Below are positions 44,250 to 57,419 of a stretch of DNA of 64,000 nt, one piece after another (the first letter of the stretch is position 1; every line of letters starts with the position of its first letter). The notes under the pieces are model-generated. The model had not been told where the DNA came from, made no database searches, and was given only the letters and a program-made list of their open reading frames with translations. The position numbers and the translations under genes were made by a program. Source of the stretch: Hybos culiciformis. Taxonomy: Eukaryota; Arthropoda; Insecta; Diptera; Hybotidae. The DNA is taken from assembly GCA_964007475.1 (NCBI GenBank), contig OZ023273.1, forward strand, positions 74,487,524-74,551,523, given 5' to 3'.

Positions 44250-47200
44250 CTAAACATTTTTTTTTGTTTCTTTAATCGATATTAATTACAATTTTCGTTG
44301 TAATTTGAACCCTTGGATGATTGAGAGTTTTTCATTTCAAAACAGGGAATCATAGAATCTCATCTGTTAATTGAGGTTGAAGTAAGCGAGATCGAGATAT
44401 GTGGTCCAAATCATTCATTAATTATACTCATTTTTAGTGGCAGACAGATGAACGGATTAACATTTAATTAAAAAATAAAGTTGAATTTTTTATTTTTAAT
44501 GAAAAACATTTTTAATGAAAAACAGAAAATAATTGATGAAAATGTTTAATAGTAAATTTTGATTTATCTTTTGTTCTTTAAATATGTTCCTCTAGGATCA
44601 ATATTAATTCAATATAACAAACTGGTAACTGGGTAACAGAAACGCTTAAATATATATATTAATTATATATATATTAATGTAAGCAAACCAGTCATCAGGG
44701 GCTTTAACTTACTGTCATACTCATATCATGCAAAGTGTTTAGTATTTTTTTATATACTATACATTTCCTTAGATCTTAGATCTAATATCAACAAACTGGA
44801 CGACGTAAGTACGAGTTTTAGAAGTTATAACGGAAAGCTTAAGAATGATAAGGCCTAACAATGATAAGCCTGAATCCGATTTACAGTGTAAAATAAATTT
44901 CAAATTAATTTACTTTATTCAGAATTTTTACGACATAAATTTTATTAAAATTCAGGTAGCATAGGAAACCTTCCAAAGAAAAAAAAGTTAAATACTAAAT
45001 TTATTTGGAAGGTGTTAAAAAAAATCACTTAAAATTTTATTATGGATTTATGCACACACATAAAAAATTATAGGCGTTATGTCAGACAGGTAAAAGAACT
45101 TAAAAAATAAATAGAACAGAAATCAGAATTTAAAAGTGACTGAACATGTTATTGGTGTTAGTGAAAATTCGGTTTTTTTTAATTTCATTTAAAACATGGT
45201 TTTTAGATAAATTAAAATTTTTCGAATTTTTTTTTAAATTTATTAGATTTCCAAATATGTTTTTTTTCTCGTATAAAATTAAACAAACTTTAATTATGAC
45301 TTCAATTACGATAAAACAGTTTTATTTATTTTAATTTTTTTTTAAGCCAGAAAAAAAGGTTTAAGATAATCTCATTTACAAGCGCAGATTTTCAAAGCTT
45401 TTTTAAGTTGTAATTTACAACATTAATTTTGGCCTAACCTAAGTAATAGTAGATTACAACACATGTTAAGAAAATCTTTTAATGTTCATGTGATCGGTAA
45501 GTTGTATTTACAATCGCAAATTTATCTCGGTAAATGGTATATTACATGCGTCAATACACATGTAATTATTTAATTAAGTAAATTTTATTTACATTCTCCG
45601 TATTAAGTAAATTTTATTTAACTTCTTCATTTTGAACTTTTGTTTATTTTTTGCATTGCAAATGTATTAATTGCAACTACCTCTCAAATGCACAGTATAC
45701 AAAACATGTTAGTAAAATTTGTTATACAGCTCGTTGTGTATATACACAAAAACACATAGGCACTTGTCAATATTATATCACTCGACTTCGTGATATAAGT
45801 ATTGACTCGTGTCTATGTGTTTTTGTGTATACACAACTCATTATAATAAGAAATTTTATTAACATGTGTTGTAATGTACTATTTTTGTGCAAAAAAAAAG
45901 CTTCGTTCATGCGTATTATTATTTTCATTTTTTGTTTGTTTAATAAAAATAAAAAAGAAACAAAAAGTCAATCACATTATGGCCTCCGATGAAATATGTA
46001 ATGGTTTAGTTAGAATTTTGCTCAATGAAGTAAAGTTAAATAAATACAAATCCAATAAAAACATTGTTGCGTGCCTACGACCGATGATATGTTCATAATG
46101 TATATGAATTTCCGTTGAAATATAAACGAGATAAAGTTAAACAAATAAGTTCTGAGAAAATCTTGTCCATTATTATTGGTAATAATTAGAACCAAATAAA
46201 TTATTTTTTTTTATTTTTGAATTAGTTTTTTAAAAAGTTTCAACTTGATTTTTCATGAAACACAAACTAATTAGATCAGTTAAGAAAAATTAGTATAGAT
46301 CAGTTAAGAATAATCAGTATAAATAAAATTAAGATAAATAAAATTAGAGCTGTCTTGAAATATGACAATTCTCGGGTAACTCATAAAAGCTTAAATAATA
46401 TAAAAAATCTTAATAGGAAATTAAATTCCATAAGTAACATCCACCAAAGCGCATCAACGTAGATAATTTTTTTAATAGACATATTTTCCGGAATCACGAA
46501 TATTTTGCACACACATTGTGTTGAATGGAGACTATGTGAAATGTAAAAAATTAACTAGAATAATTTTTTTCGATATCGGTATGCAAAGGGAAATATATTC
46601 CCAGTTAGAAGATAATATAAATACGAAAAATACTAAAAAAAATAAAGCATTGTAGATAGTGACTGCGGCATTATATTTAAGTCAAGATAATGGTGGTGTC
46701 TAAAAGTTTTTACTTTTTTATTTTATTTAAATATTTTTTTAATGCATTTTCTTAAAACTCTTCAATACATTTATTATGGGGGGTATATTAACAAAGGCAG
46801 TTGTCTCCATATTTTCTACAAAAATTACTATGAATACCAAGTTTCCAATATAAACCAAGTTTTCAGTCGTATCAAACTGAAAATTTTCGTGTCTAATTAA
46901 GTATCTTTCTTTCGGAATCAAAAATTAAGATTGGGTCAAACTAGAATTTTGCCACTACCCTACCTGTTGTCTGATGGTGACAGTTGAAAACAAAAACTAC
47001 TTAAAATTCAAAATAATGGAGAAAGCTTCTTTTGATATTGTACGCGTCGTATGTATTATTATGTACTGTGCATATGTATATATAATATAAATATATATCA
47101 TATCACATTCAAGTAAAATGAAATTGGCCTGTAGCGGCGCGGAGAAGGTGACAATGACGACGGTAACCGTTTATTTAAGTAATTAAAATCAAGTTTTTTT

Positions 47201-47420
47201 TTTTACATTTTATTGATCAGTCAAATTAACATCTCAGTTTTATTTTGAACTTAAGTGAATACAGTCGAACAAAAAATATATTTAGTTTTTTTTTTTATTT
47301 AAATTTTTCACTAATTTTTTTCTCATATTAACACTCAGAGAAAATTAATTTTAATTGTGTGAACGAAATAAAATAAAATTTTGCCGCGAATTTAATTTAT
47401 TTTATTATTTTGTTATATTT
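44250..47420. other. Gene-free stretch upstream of Idgf
   Basis: AT-rich, with TA microsatellites near 44650 and 47075 and the strong hairpin at 45705-45864. The last part contains the probable Idgf promoter. An initiator-like TCAGTC lies at 47217-47222, but no convincing TATA box at the right distance was seen, so the start site is not called. Confidence 0.45.
45705..45864. repeat. 160-bp hairpin
   Basis: The inner arms 45733-45781 (GTTGTGTATATACACAAAAA onward) and 45790-45836 are near-perfect reverse complements with an 8-base loop. The outer parts, CATGTTAGTAAAATTTG and AAATTTTATTAACATG, extend the pairing. It may be a small MITE or a hairpin RNA source; the sequence alone cannot decide. 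Confidence 0.7.
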
Positions 47421-47427
47421 TTTAAAT

Positions 47428-50400
47428 ATGAATTATTTTAATATTTTAATAACTATAACTGTCGCCCTCACATCTTATGTTGGAGGACAACAACAAAATC
47501 CTTACATGCAACAACAAAATGTTGGCGGCAGTCGATTAGTTTGCTATTACGATTCAACAAGCTTCATTCGCGAAGGTAAATTTAGTTATAAAAAAAAAAT
47601 GAACAAGTTTTAAAACATTTATGGTTTACGATGATATTAACAATCACCGATCCAAAGCCCGGAATTCAAAATCCTTTTGTGTGTATATAGTTGTAGTGGT
47701 ATCAATTCAAGATCTGTGAAGGATGGGGGGTGACAGAAGATTAAAGAAATTAAGTGGGAATCAAAAAAGTGGCGTTGATTTTCAAAATAATAGCCAGGTT
47801 CCAGTCAATTAAGGAAACGTCTGTTCGCCCTTAAATTATAATTCTTTTATTTGTATTAATTTTGTTTTCAATTATTGTGAAATATTTTTATTTAATTATT
47901 TTCTTGTGATATTTTTTTTATGAGTTTTCGCGATAATTCTCTTTTTTATATACTATAAGTATATATTATTTTCAACATTCAACACAAAAAAAAAAAGGTT
48001 ATCAAAAAAATAGATGACCTGGGGCTTAAGATTTCAAAAAAAAAAAAAAATTAAATATAAAAACAACTAAGTATTTATTAATAGATATTTAATTCAAAAA
48101 TTAATTACACCTCATATAAAGTTATTTAATTTGAATAAATAGTGACTGGCACGCATTCGCGCCGCCATTGAAAAGGAAAGTGATTATAAATTCACAACGA
48201 AAAGAAAAAACGAATTAACTTTTAGGGCGTGTTTTTAAGATTAAGTATTTGTAACCAATAATGGACATTTTGACCCTCTTGAATTACAGTGAATTTAAGT
48301 TCTATTTTCTTCTTATTTAAAGGGACAATTACCATTTGAAAGCCAATTAAATGCTAATAATATTAGCATTCTGAATTTTGTCGTTGCGATAAATGAAATT
48401 ATTTTTCTACTGTGTTTGGACTTTCAAAGAGAATTTATCATCAAAATTTAAAGTGTTAGAATTATATCTAAATCAAATGCAATTGATAAAGGTAGAGTTC
48501 TGCGATGCGTCAAAAAAATGTTGGACTTTTGGAAAATATTTTTATCTCAAGTTTTAGGGTCCTAAAAAAATTGTGTTTTTTTTTCCACGATTAACTTTGC
48601 TAAATAAGCAAAAATTAATATATATTGAAGAAAACTGAGCAAATCTTGATAGAACCAAGAAAATAATTAGACGAATATAGTTTTGAATGTAATTTGTTCA
48701 GTACTTATAATTTATAATTCTCAAACTCTTGAAATTTCTTTATGTGAATATAAAAATACTGAAAATTTTTATGCATTCTAGTAAAAACCAAAGGAACCAA
48801 ATTTTCACAGAAAAGTAAAAAGCACAAAACACGACAGTGAGACAAAAAAAAAAAAAATCTTCAAACAAAAATAAAATTAATAATTTAATTATACAAAAAA
48901 AAACATAGATTTTCATTATCAAGAACTATTTCTTGGTAATCTTCCTTCTAAAACAATCTAGAGTAAAACTTCGGGATATTACTTTTACACCGAAAGACAC
49001 AAAATGCGTAGGTCAGACCAAGAAATTTCCAAACTTTAATTTTTTCATACTTTTCATTACCATCTTAATATATATTGTGTAGAGTTCTTAATTTTGTAAG
49101 CTGGAAGGTGCATCCAAATTTATTGTTTAAACTCATAGGACCTTCTTTCCTGCCCGTCTCAACAGTAAAAATTATGAAAATTTGATTTCAATGAGCGGAA
49201 ATGTTTTCAATTATAGATTACAAGATAACGGTAATTGTAATTGAACAATTTTATTTAGTAGAGATAATTATTTCATTAAGGAATACATTTTAAGATTTCA
49301 ATAAATGAGGTAGGTATAATTCAAGTGAAATTTTTAGATTGATGAGAATTTTTATTTTGAAACTTGAAATGAAGTAAAAACTTTTAAAACGTACGTAACG
49401 AAAGTAGTAGTAGGTAACTAAGTATTTTATTTTCATACAAAAGTAGACGTATTTAAACTTTAAGAATCATCATTTTTATTATTTCTTAAGTGTAATTTTT
49501 TTTTTTTGCGTGACATTGAAAAAAGGTCAACGTGTATTTTTTTTTAAATAAAATTTACTTATTGTAATTAAATTTTTTTATTGTTTGATTGCTTTAAATA
49601 AGATTATTTACAGAATGGTTTCCGATTGCTAAAAAAAATATATATTTCATGGAAAATTCCAAAAAACTTACAATTTGTAAACATGTTGCTTATGACAAAA
49701 TTTTTGTCTTGGTTTTCTTTTTGCTTCTGTTTGTCCGTCCCAAACTACAATGCTTAATTGTTTAATGCTGGGCTTAACGCTCATACAAAATTGCAAAAAG
49801 AACTGAAATTGTGTTTGCGTTTACATGCTATTTTGAACAATTTGTGGTTAATAGAGTGAAAACAAAATAGGACGAACTAATTCAATCAAAACGTTCAATA
49901 AAATGGTTTAAAATTCGATTTATATGAACCAAAATTCAATAAAATGGAATTATTTAAATTTGAATTTATTTGAACAAAAGTTGGTGCATTTTCGTTAACA
50001 CGCTGATGCAAATATTCCAACTCATTAAAATTTTTTGGCAAAACGGAATTTACTGAAGCCCCATTTTTTGGCTTGCGCAAGCTTCATGCTTTCATTTACA
50101 TGCAACGATTTACGCATAACACTTGATCGATTTTAATCGTGTCAATACAATAATATGAACAATCTCCTTCATTCAACAAAGAATGTGATGTACTGAGTCA
50201 GCAGTAGAAGCTCTGAACTTACCAAAGCTCGAAATCATTTTTATATATAATTTTTTGATATATAGAAATATATTTGGAAAAATTAACCGGAATCCGTTTT
50301 AAATCGTCCAATCTGAATTCATCTGCTGCCAGACAAGCTTCAATTGAAATCAAATTACATTTTTTGTTTGAAAAAAAAAAATGATTTCAATATTTTTTGT

Positions 50401-53400
50401 TCAATATTATACAGTTTTAGCTAAGTTTACATTTTTGGCCTGCAAACAAGTTTTTTTATTTTTCCTACTTTTAAAACTTTTTTCTCATCGCGGAAATGTA
50501 ATATGTTCAGATTCAAAATGAGAAAAATATAAAAAATCGTAAAAATGTTTCACAAAAAATTTAAAAGTAGGTGTGTGATATTTGACTGAACGCCACTGTA
50601 TATTTATAGTAAATGATTTTGTTTACACATAAAAAATCACAATTGAAATTTAAAAGCTGTCAACAATATTTATTACACAACCTAAATTTAACGAAAATTA
50701 TATAGATTTGAATTTATGGGCATAGTTTTTTTTTTTTTAATAAATAAACTAAATTAAAATTATTGCAAATCCAAATTGTATGTAATTTTGTTTATTTTTG
50801 GATGATATCATCTTTTTTTATTGATGAGTCTTGAGAATAATATGATAGACATAATTTTTTATTAAATTGCCGCAATTTGCAAAAATTTACTAAAAACAAA
50901 ATACAGAAGATCAACTAGCAAATTTTTATCAATCATTATTTATAAAATTATGATGATAAGACCATCCTAGCACATGTAAATTTCAAACTGGTGCAAGCCA
51001 ATGGAGAAATAAATAAAAATTTGAAAACAGTAAATTCCAATCATTATTAATTTATTAATTTATTCGCAATCTGCAGTCTAAACAGTTTGACGGATTTTAA
51101 AATTAGTTTCGTTTCAATTGTATGAAAGACATAGGATATAAAATTTTTGGGCGGGGACAAGGAAAGAATAACAAAACCTATTTTGAATAATTTAAGTTAT
51201 ATTTATGTGATAGTACACAGTACAAATTTTATAATTTGTTTAATAGGTATCGAACTAATATGCATTGCACTGCGCATTATACAATGGCTCTTACAAAATT
51301 TCTGTTGAATTTAGAGTTTTTTTTTTCTCTTTTCAGTCGGATTTTTTGGTTTTTTTTTTTTTTTAAATAAATTATTCTCGGTATAAATCTACTTTTATTT
51401 TGAGATATAAAAACACGTCGCAAACACTTTTAAATTTTAAAAATCTGTTTTTCAATATTGTTTTTAATTCACAAATTATAAAAAAAAATTAGTCATTGCA
51501 TTGTTATCTTTAGTGCTGTCGGACTTAAACTTAAAACGTGTCTTAAGTGCTGTCTCTAGGTTGTACACACACTACTTTCGTGTCGTCTGTGTTTAAAGTA
51601 GTTTCGTCCATATACAAATTTTAACTTTTTTTGTAATAAATTAGGGTGCCAGCTATACAAATTCACAATTTTTTAAGAAATTTTCACTGAATATGATATT
51701 CTTTCCGTTGCAACTGGCATGAATAAAAAATTGGAAAAAATAAATTCCAAAAATCAAGCGGCTGTCAAAAAAAAAGTAAAAAAAAAAAAAAAATAAAATT
51801 AATAAATATCATAGATATATTATACTACTAGATGAAATCCATGCTATGTTTTCTATACAAAAGCATAAATTTTTTTGAGTCCAGCATAACAGAGAGTCAG
51901 AGAGTCAAATAACATTAAACAGTTGACCATGCTTCATACATTTGCACTATTACCGCATTGATCACAATTGTACGAAAAATTATCATTTTGATTTTTATTT
52001 TCTTACAATATTTTTACAAATAATGTAGGAATTATTTCTTAATTTATTATTAATATTTTTATTATTAAATATATTTAAAAATAAAAAATATATAAAATGC
52101 AATGCCTTCTATAAAAATTGTTTCAGTTGTGTCATTTATTCAATCAATATTAGCAACTATTTATTTAAAAAATTTGAAAATTTTTCACATGAGCTGTAAA
52201 CATAACGATGAAAACAAAATTTTCACCATTCAACTCAACTCGTTTTGGTGATTATGTTCACAGCGAAAAATTAAATTTTCTTCAACACAATTTAAGTTTG
52301 ACATATCCTAGGTGTGTGTTTTTTTATTGAACTAAAATTGCATGAATTAAACGTTTCTGTAATTTAAAAGTTAAGTTTGATAAAAAGATAAAGTCTGAAT
52401 TAATTTTTTCATAAAAAAATGGTAAAATACTGTTGTGTCAATGCCTGCCGGGAAAAATTTTCACAAAATAAAAAAGTTTCCTTGCACAAGTATGTTTATA
52501 GCAATAAAAATTATAAAATTCCATATTTTTAGCTTTTTCCATATGTTTCACACGTTAACTAACGATAATTCTTTGTTTCTGTTAAGGTTTCCCAAAGGTA
52601 GAGAAAAGGAATGGAATGCTCAACAACCAAAATCTTTTTATTAGTGACAGGGTTTTTATATGCTCAAAACATTTCGAGAGAAAATACATAGATCAAAGAG
52701 TAACAAAGAACATATTACTAAAATCAGCTAAACCTACACTTTTTCCCCATTCGGGAATGGATTACGAAGACGTTGAAGTGTTATACGATGATCAAAAAGA
52801 AGCGTAGAAAAAGTAGATAAACCATCAACGGCGCAAATTCAACAACCAACTAAGATCCGATATTCAGGAGATTTCATAGAAAAACTTCCAAAAACGCCGA
52901 AAAAAATTAAAAGAGCTGTTAATATTTTATAAAAAACTATTAGAAATCAAAGAAAGAAAATTAAATTATTACACCAAAAAAATTCAAGAAACCTTAAAAA
53001 ATCCCGAACCTTAAAAGATGCTCTAGCCGCATGTAAAAATGAAAAACTTTTATCCGAGAACACACATGAACTGGTTAATGCTAGCATTTTTGAAAATATT
53101 CTTTTAAAAAAACTAAGTTCAAATAAATATAAAAAAAAAATATGACTCGGAAATTCGAAATTTCGCTTTAACACTTAACTTTTACTCTCCAGCAGCATAC
53201 AGATATGTTCGGGATACATTTTCCAAAAACTTGCCTCATCCGGGTACAATGAGATGTTGGTATAAAACTGTAGACGGTTCACCAGGAATAAACTCTTTAT
53301 CTTTAAATTTAATAAAAAAGAAAGTCGATGTAGAAAAACTTAAAGGGAAAGAAGTATATTTGTCGATGAAATGAGTATTAGACAACTAGTTGAGTGGGAT

Positions 53401-56400
53401 AACAATTTGAAAAAATTTTACGGATATGTTGACATATCTCCAAGTAATCATAATTCCGAAATACCCGCAAAAGAAGCTTTAACTTTTTTAGTTAACTGCG
53501 TGAACGGTAGGTGGAAATTACTTATAGGATATTTTATGATAAATGGTATATCTTCTATCGAAAAAATGAATGTCATCAAGTTCATGTTAGAACATATAGC
53601 TGAAACTCGAGCTAAAGTTTTTAACCTTGGACGGTTTAAGCGCTAATTTAAGTATGTGTTCTGAACTAGGAGCCAGTTTTAGATTACAAAGTTTTAATCC
53701 GTCATTCAGTATAGATTTTTTTGAAGAACCAATCCAAATATTTTTAGATATATGTCATATGCTAAAGCTAGTTAGGAATACTCCATGTAGCAAAAAAAAA
53801 TTATTTTCACTTGAAAATCAAACAAAAAAGTGGGAATATTTTGAAAAATTATATTCAGTTCAGATTACCGAAGGATTAGCTCTTGCACCTAAACTTACAA
53901 AGATACATATTAGATAGTATGAATCAAAAATGAAAGTTAAAATAGCTGCACAAACTCTTAGCTCAAGTGTTGCATCCGCTCTTAAATTTTTGCAAGTAAC
54001 TGATAAGACATTCCGTGATTGTGAAGCCACCGTAGAATTCATTGTATTATTCGACAAATTGTTTGATATTTTGAATAGTTCTAATCTTTTAAGCAAAGGG
54101 TTCAAAAAACCTTTACAAGCTTCTAATTAGATAGACTACGTTAATTTTTTAAAATATGCCGAAAACTATATAAAGGGCTTAACATTAGAAACAGGCCAAC
54201 ATATCATTCAATCCCCAAACAAAACAGGTTTCTTGGGTTTTTTGGTTGGAATGCGCTCGTTTCAAGAGCTTTATGATAGATATGTTTCTTGCAGTCCGTC
54301 TAGATTGCAATTTTTAATGGGATATAAGTTTTCTAAAGATCAACTGGAGACAGAGTTTTCAAAAATTAGAAGTATGGGAGGTTTTAACAATAACCCAAGT
54401 GCAAAATTATTTGTCGGCTTCTATAAATGCTAACTGCGTAGAATTAGAGTCAGATATGGGAGTTTTAAATATAAGTTCTAAAAATCCGTATTGTAATTTC
54501 ATAAATATTAAGTATGAAAGATATGACGATTTTAAGGAAGACCATGATGGATATGAGATTGAAGAATTGCAAACGGAAGACTCTATTTTATCTTTAATAA
54601 AAAATAATTCATTATCCGAATATTGTGAAAATATTGTTGAATACATAGCTGGTTTTATTCAAAGACATTTAATAAAAAAATTAAGTGTGTTCCTTGTTTG
54701 AGCGAAATAAATGACGAAGGAAAAAGAGTTTTAAATACTCTTATAGCGTAAAAGACTTAGGCGGTTTAGTTTTGCCAAATAAAGATGTTGTAGCTGTGAC
54801 AAAATTAGCCGAGAAGGCTTTTAGAAACATTATGTTCACCCCTCGGATAAAAGTTTTCATTTCAAAATTTTACAAAATATTTTAAGTAATTTGGAAAATG
54901 AAATATTTTCTGAATTAAAAGACCATGATTTAGATAATGATTTAGATAGCCACCGAATTTTTTTAATTAAAGCTATTGGATTGAAATATTTGAAAATAAG
55001 ACTTCATTATGAAAGTAAACAAATTTCCTCAAATTTGAGGTGTAAAATTGTTAGATCACGCTTAACAAAAATAATTAAAATAAACAATAATATTTTTTTC
55101 ATGTTTTATTTATATTATGTTTTTTTTTCTATATCATTTTATCAGTTAAATTAATAATTTAAGCCTCTCAATATTATATAATTTTCTGTTAATAAATTTT
55201 GTTTTACAACTTAAAGTTATTAATGTTATTTATCGATGAATTTTTTTCTCAAGATTAGTTGCCTCAACATCTAAAGAAAAGTTTTTAGATTTATTTTTAA
55301 ATATTTTTTTTGAAATTTATTTTGCTGGTAAATATCATAAAAATTTTCATCAATGCAAATAATTTGTTATCAACATTTTCATAATTTGTACTGTTTACAT
55401 TTTTCAAATGACAACACTTTTTTCATGTTGTGACAGAAAAACATAATTTATGCTGGACTCAAAAATATTTTCTAAGGTTTGTTCTATATATATTGAATTC
55501 TGTGATAAATATGCAAATTTTGTAAACACTTTTTTCCTCCCGTCAGAGTAAACATAGAATTCGTAGTTAAACGCTTCTAGTTTTAAATAATTTTGAAATT
55601 AGTGCGAGAAAGGTTAAATTGTGTGTTATGCTCGATTTAATTATTATTTTTAATTTCTTTTCATTCTAGGACTTGGTAAGCTTGTATTGAATGATCTAGA
55701 ACCAGCCTTACAATTTTGTACTCATTTGGTTTATGGCTTTACTGGTATTAATGCTCAAACAAATAAATTGCAATCGTTACATGAAAATTTAGATTTGGAT
55801 CAAGGCAAGGGGCATTTGCGTGCTATAACTAGCTTGAAACGAAAATACCCACATTTAAAAATTATTTTAAGTGTTGGCGGCAATGCTGACAAAGAAAATC
55901 CAGAAAAATATTTAACTTTATTAGAGAGCAGTGGTGCAAGAATTTCATTCATTAATAGCGCTCATGCATTGGTTAAAACATATGATTTTGATGGATTAGA
56001 TTTGGCATGGCAATTTCCACCAAATAAACCAAAAAAACATCATTCATCTGTTGGTAAATTATGGAAGGGTTTTAAAAAAATTTTCACTGGTGATGCAGTA
56101 TTAGATGAAAAAGCGGAGGAGCATAAAGAAGAATTTACAGCATTGGCACGTGAATTGAAAAATGCATTCCGCCATGAAGGTTATTTATTAACATTAACTG
56201 TGTTACCAAATGTCAATACAACAAGTAAATATTTTAATAATATATATTGCATATTTCACATTTGGTTAGAAATCTTCCCCTTATAGGCTAGAAAACAATA
56301 AAACTTAAGGGCGAATGAATCTGTATTAAAATATATGTAAAATTTTAAATGAACAAAAATTAAACTTCTATTAACATTCTCTTTTATGCATCGCAACATC

Positions 56401-57234
56401 CGAAGAACATTAAATCAAAATCTAAAACCTACTGGATTAACGCTATTAATTACGTCCTTTACAATTCGTGCATCTTTCATATTTGTGACTTTTTTCACAC
56501 ATCAGTAGTATCTTATATCACTGAGCATTGCTTAGAAATAACGAATGTTTGAAATTTTACTTATAATTTTAATTTTTTATTTTACAGTATTTTTGGATGT
56601 TCCTGCTCTTATTAATTATGTTGATTTTGTTAATTTGGCTGCTTTCGATTTTTCAACACCTGAACGTTATTCATATCAAGCTGATTACCCAGCACCTTTA
56701 TATGAATTAAGTGAACGTAATCCAGAACTCAATGTTAATGGTCAAGTTCAATTATGGTTGGGACAACATGCACCAGCAAGTAAAATAAATATCGGTGTAC
56801 CAACTTACGGTCGTGCTTGGAGAATGACATCCGATTCTGGTTTAACAGGACATCCGCCAGTGACAGATACAGAAAATGAGGCACCATCTGGACCATGGTC
56901 ACAAATACCAGGATTATTAAGTTGGCCTGAGATATGTGCAAAATTACCAAATCCATCCAATTCACATTTAAAAGGTGCCGATGCTCCACTACGCAAAGTT
57001 GGTGATCCAACAAAGCGTTTCGGCTCATATGGTTACAGAACAGCTGACGATAAAGGTGATCACGGCTTATGGGTAGGCTATGAAGACCCTGATACAGCTG
57101 GTAATAAGGCTGGTTATGTTCGTGCAAAAGGTTTAGGTGGCTTAGCATTATTTGATTTATCCTATGACGATTTCCGTGGATCATGCAGCGGAGATAAATA
57201 TCCAATTTTAAGAGCAGCCAAATTTAGATTGTAG
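47428..57234 (+). CDS. Idgf4: Imaginal disc growth factor (chitinase-like), Idgf4 type
   Basis: Three exons, 47428-47575, 55670-56224 and 56588-57234, join with GT-AG borders and matching phases to give 449 residues. A signal peptide (about 1-20) precedes a Gln-rich linker (21-31) and a GH18 chitinase-like fold from about residue 35. Family landmarks include YYDSTSFIREGLGKL, KIILSVGGN (113-121), NKPKKHH with the following Idgf-specific insert, and ASKINIGVPTYGRAW. In the catalytic motif, residues 157-166 read DGLDLAWQFP: Ala162 and Gln164 replace the Asp and Glu of active chitinases, as in all Idgfs. The product should be a secreted, catalytically silent growth or cuticle factor that acts in haemolymph and moulting. 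A likely polyadenylation signal ATTAAA is at 57268. The Gln-rich linker is longer than usual. Confidence 0.96.
51872..55465. mobile_element. P-element-like (THAP) transposon in Idgf intron 1
   Basis: An 18-bp perfect inverted repeat, TTTTTGAGTCCAGCATAA, lies at 51872-51889 and as its reverse complement at 55448-55465. Between the two is a decayed THAP-type transposase gene. The element is about 3.6 kb, a normal size for P elements. A flanking 8-bp duplication was not found, so the repeats may be subterminal rather than the very ends. Confidence 0.75.
52419..55154 (+). pseudogene. P-element/THAP9-like transposase (broken)
   Basis: The start MVKYCCVNACREKFSQNKK is a THAP zinc-finger start with its first two cysteines. 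A short intron (52490-52586) leads to FPKGREKEW; after a frameshift ICSKHFERKY supplies the C-x2-H pair, followed by PTLFP. Further on come AAYRYVRDTFSK, VDEMSIRQLVEWD (53370, first acidic residue), GRWKLLIGYFMI, DGLSANLSMCSELGA, DICHMLKLVRNT and, near the end, YIAGFIQRHL. The order is that of P-element/THAP9 transposases. Repeated frame changes and stops make it inactive. Confidence 0.88.
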
Positions 57235-57419
57235 TTTTTATTTTTAATTTCATTTTGTTTGATTTTCATTAAAAAAAGAAAATTAAAAATAATATACAGT
57301 TATTGAAAATTATTAATTTTTTTTTTATAGAATGTTGAAAAATCACCAAATGTTTTTATCACACAGTCTCTAAAAGGTACTTTTTAAAAGGAAAATGTAA
57401 AGTGCAATAATATTGAAAT

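Larger units (their letters stand above)
47576..55669 (+). other. Idgf intron 1 (8.1 kb)
   Basis: Donor GTAAAT follows the codon for Glu49 and the acceptor is TTCTAG before 55670. Nearly half is a P-like element (51872-55465). The remainder is AT-rich and has no recognised gene; long first introns often hold enhancers, but none can be named here. Confidence 0.8.

Noticed and set aside
45651..45992. 113-codon open frame over the 45.7-kb hairpin
   Set aside because: It is produced by the palindrome and AT-rich flanks; no domain or exon signals.
56735..57205. 156-codon minus-strand frame opposite Idgf exon 3
   Set aside because: It is the antisense shadow of a well-supported coding exon.
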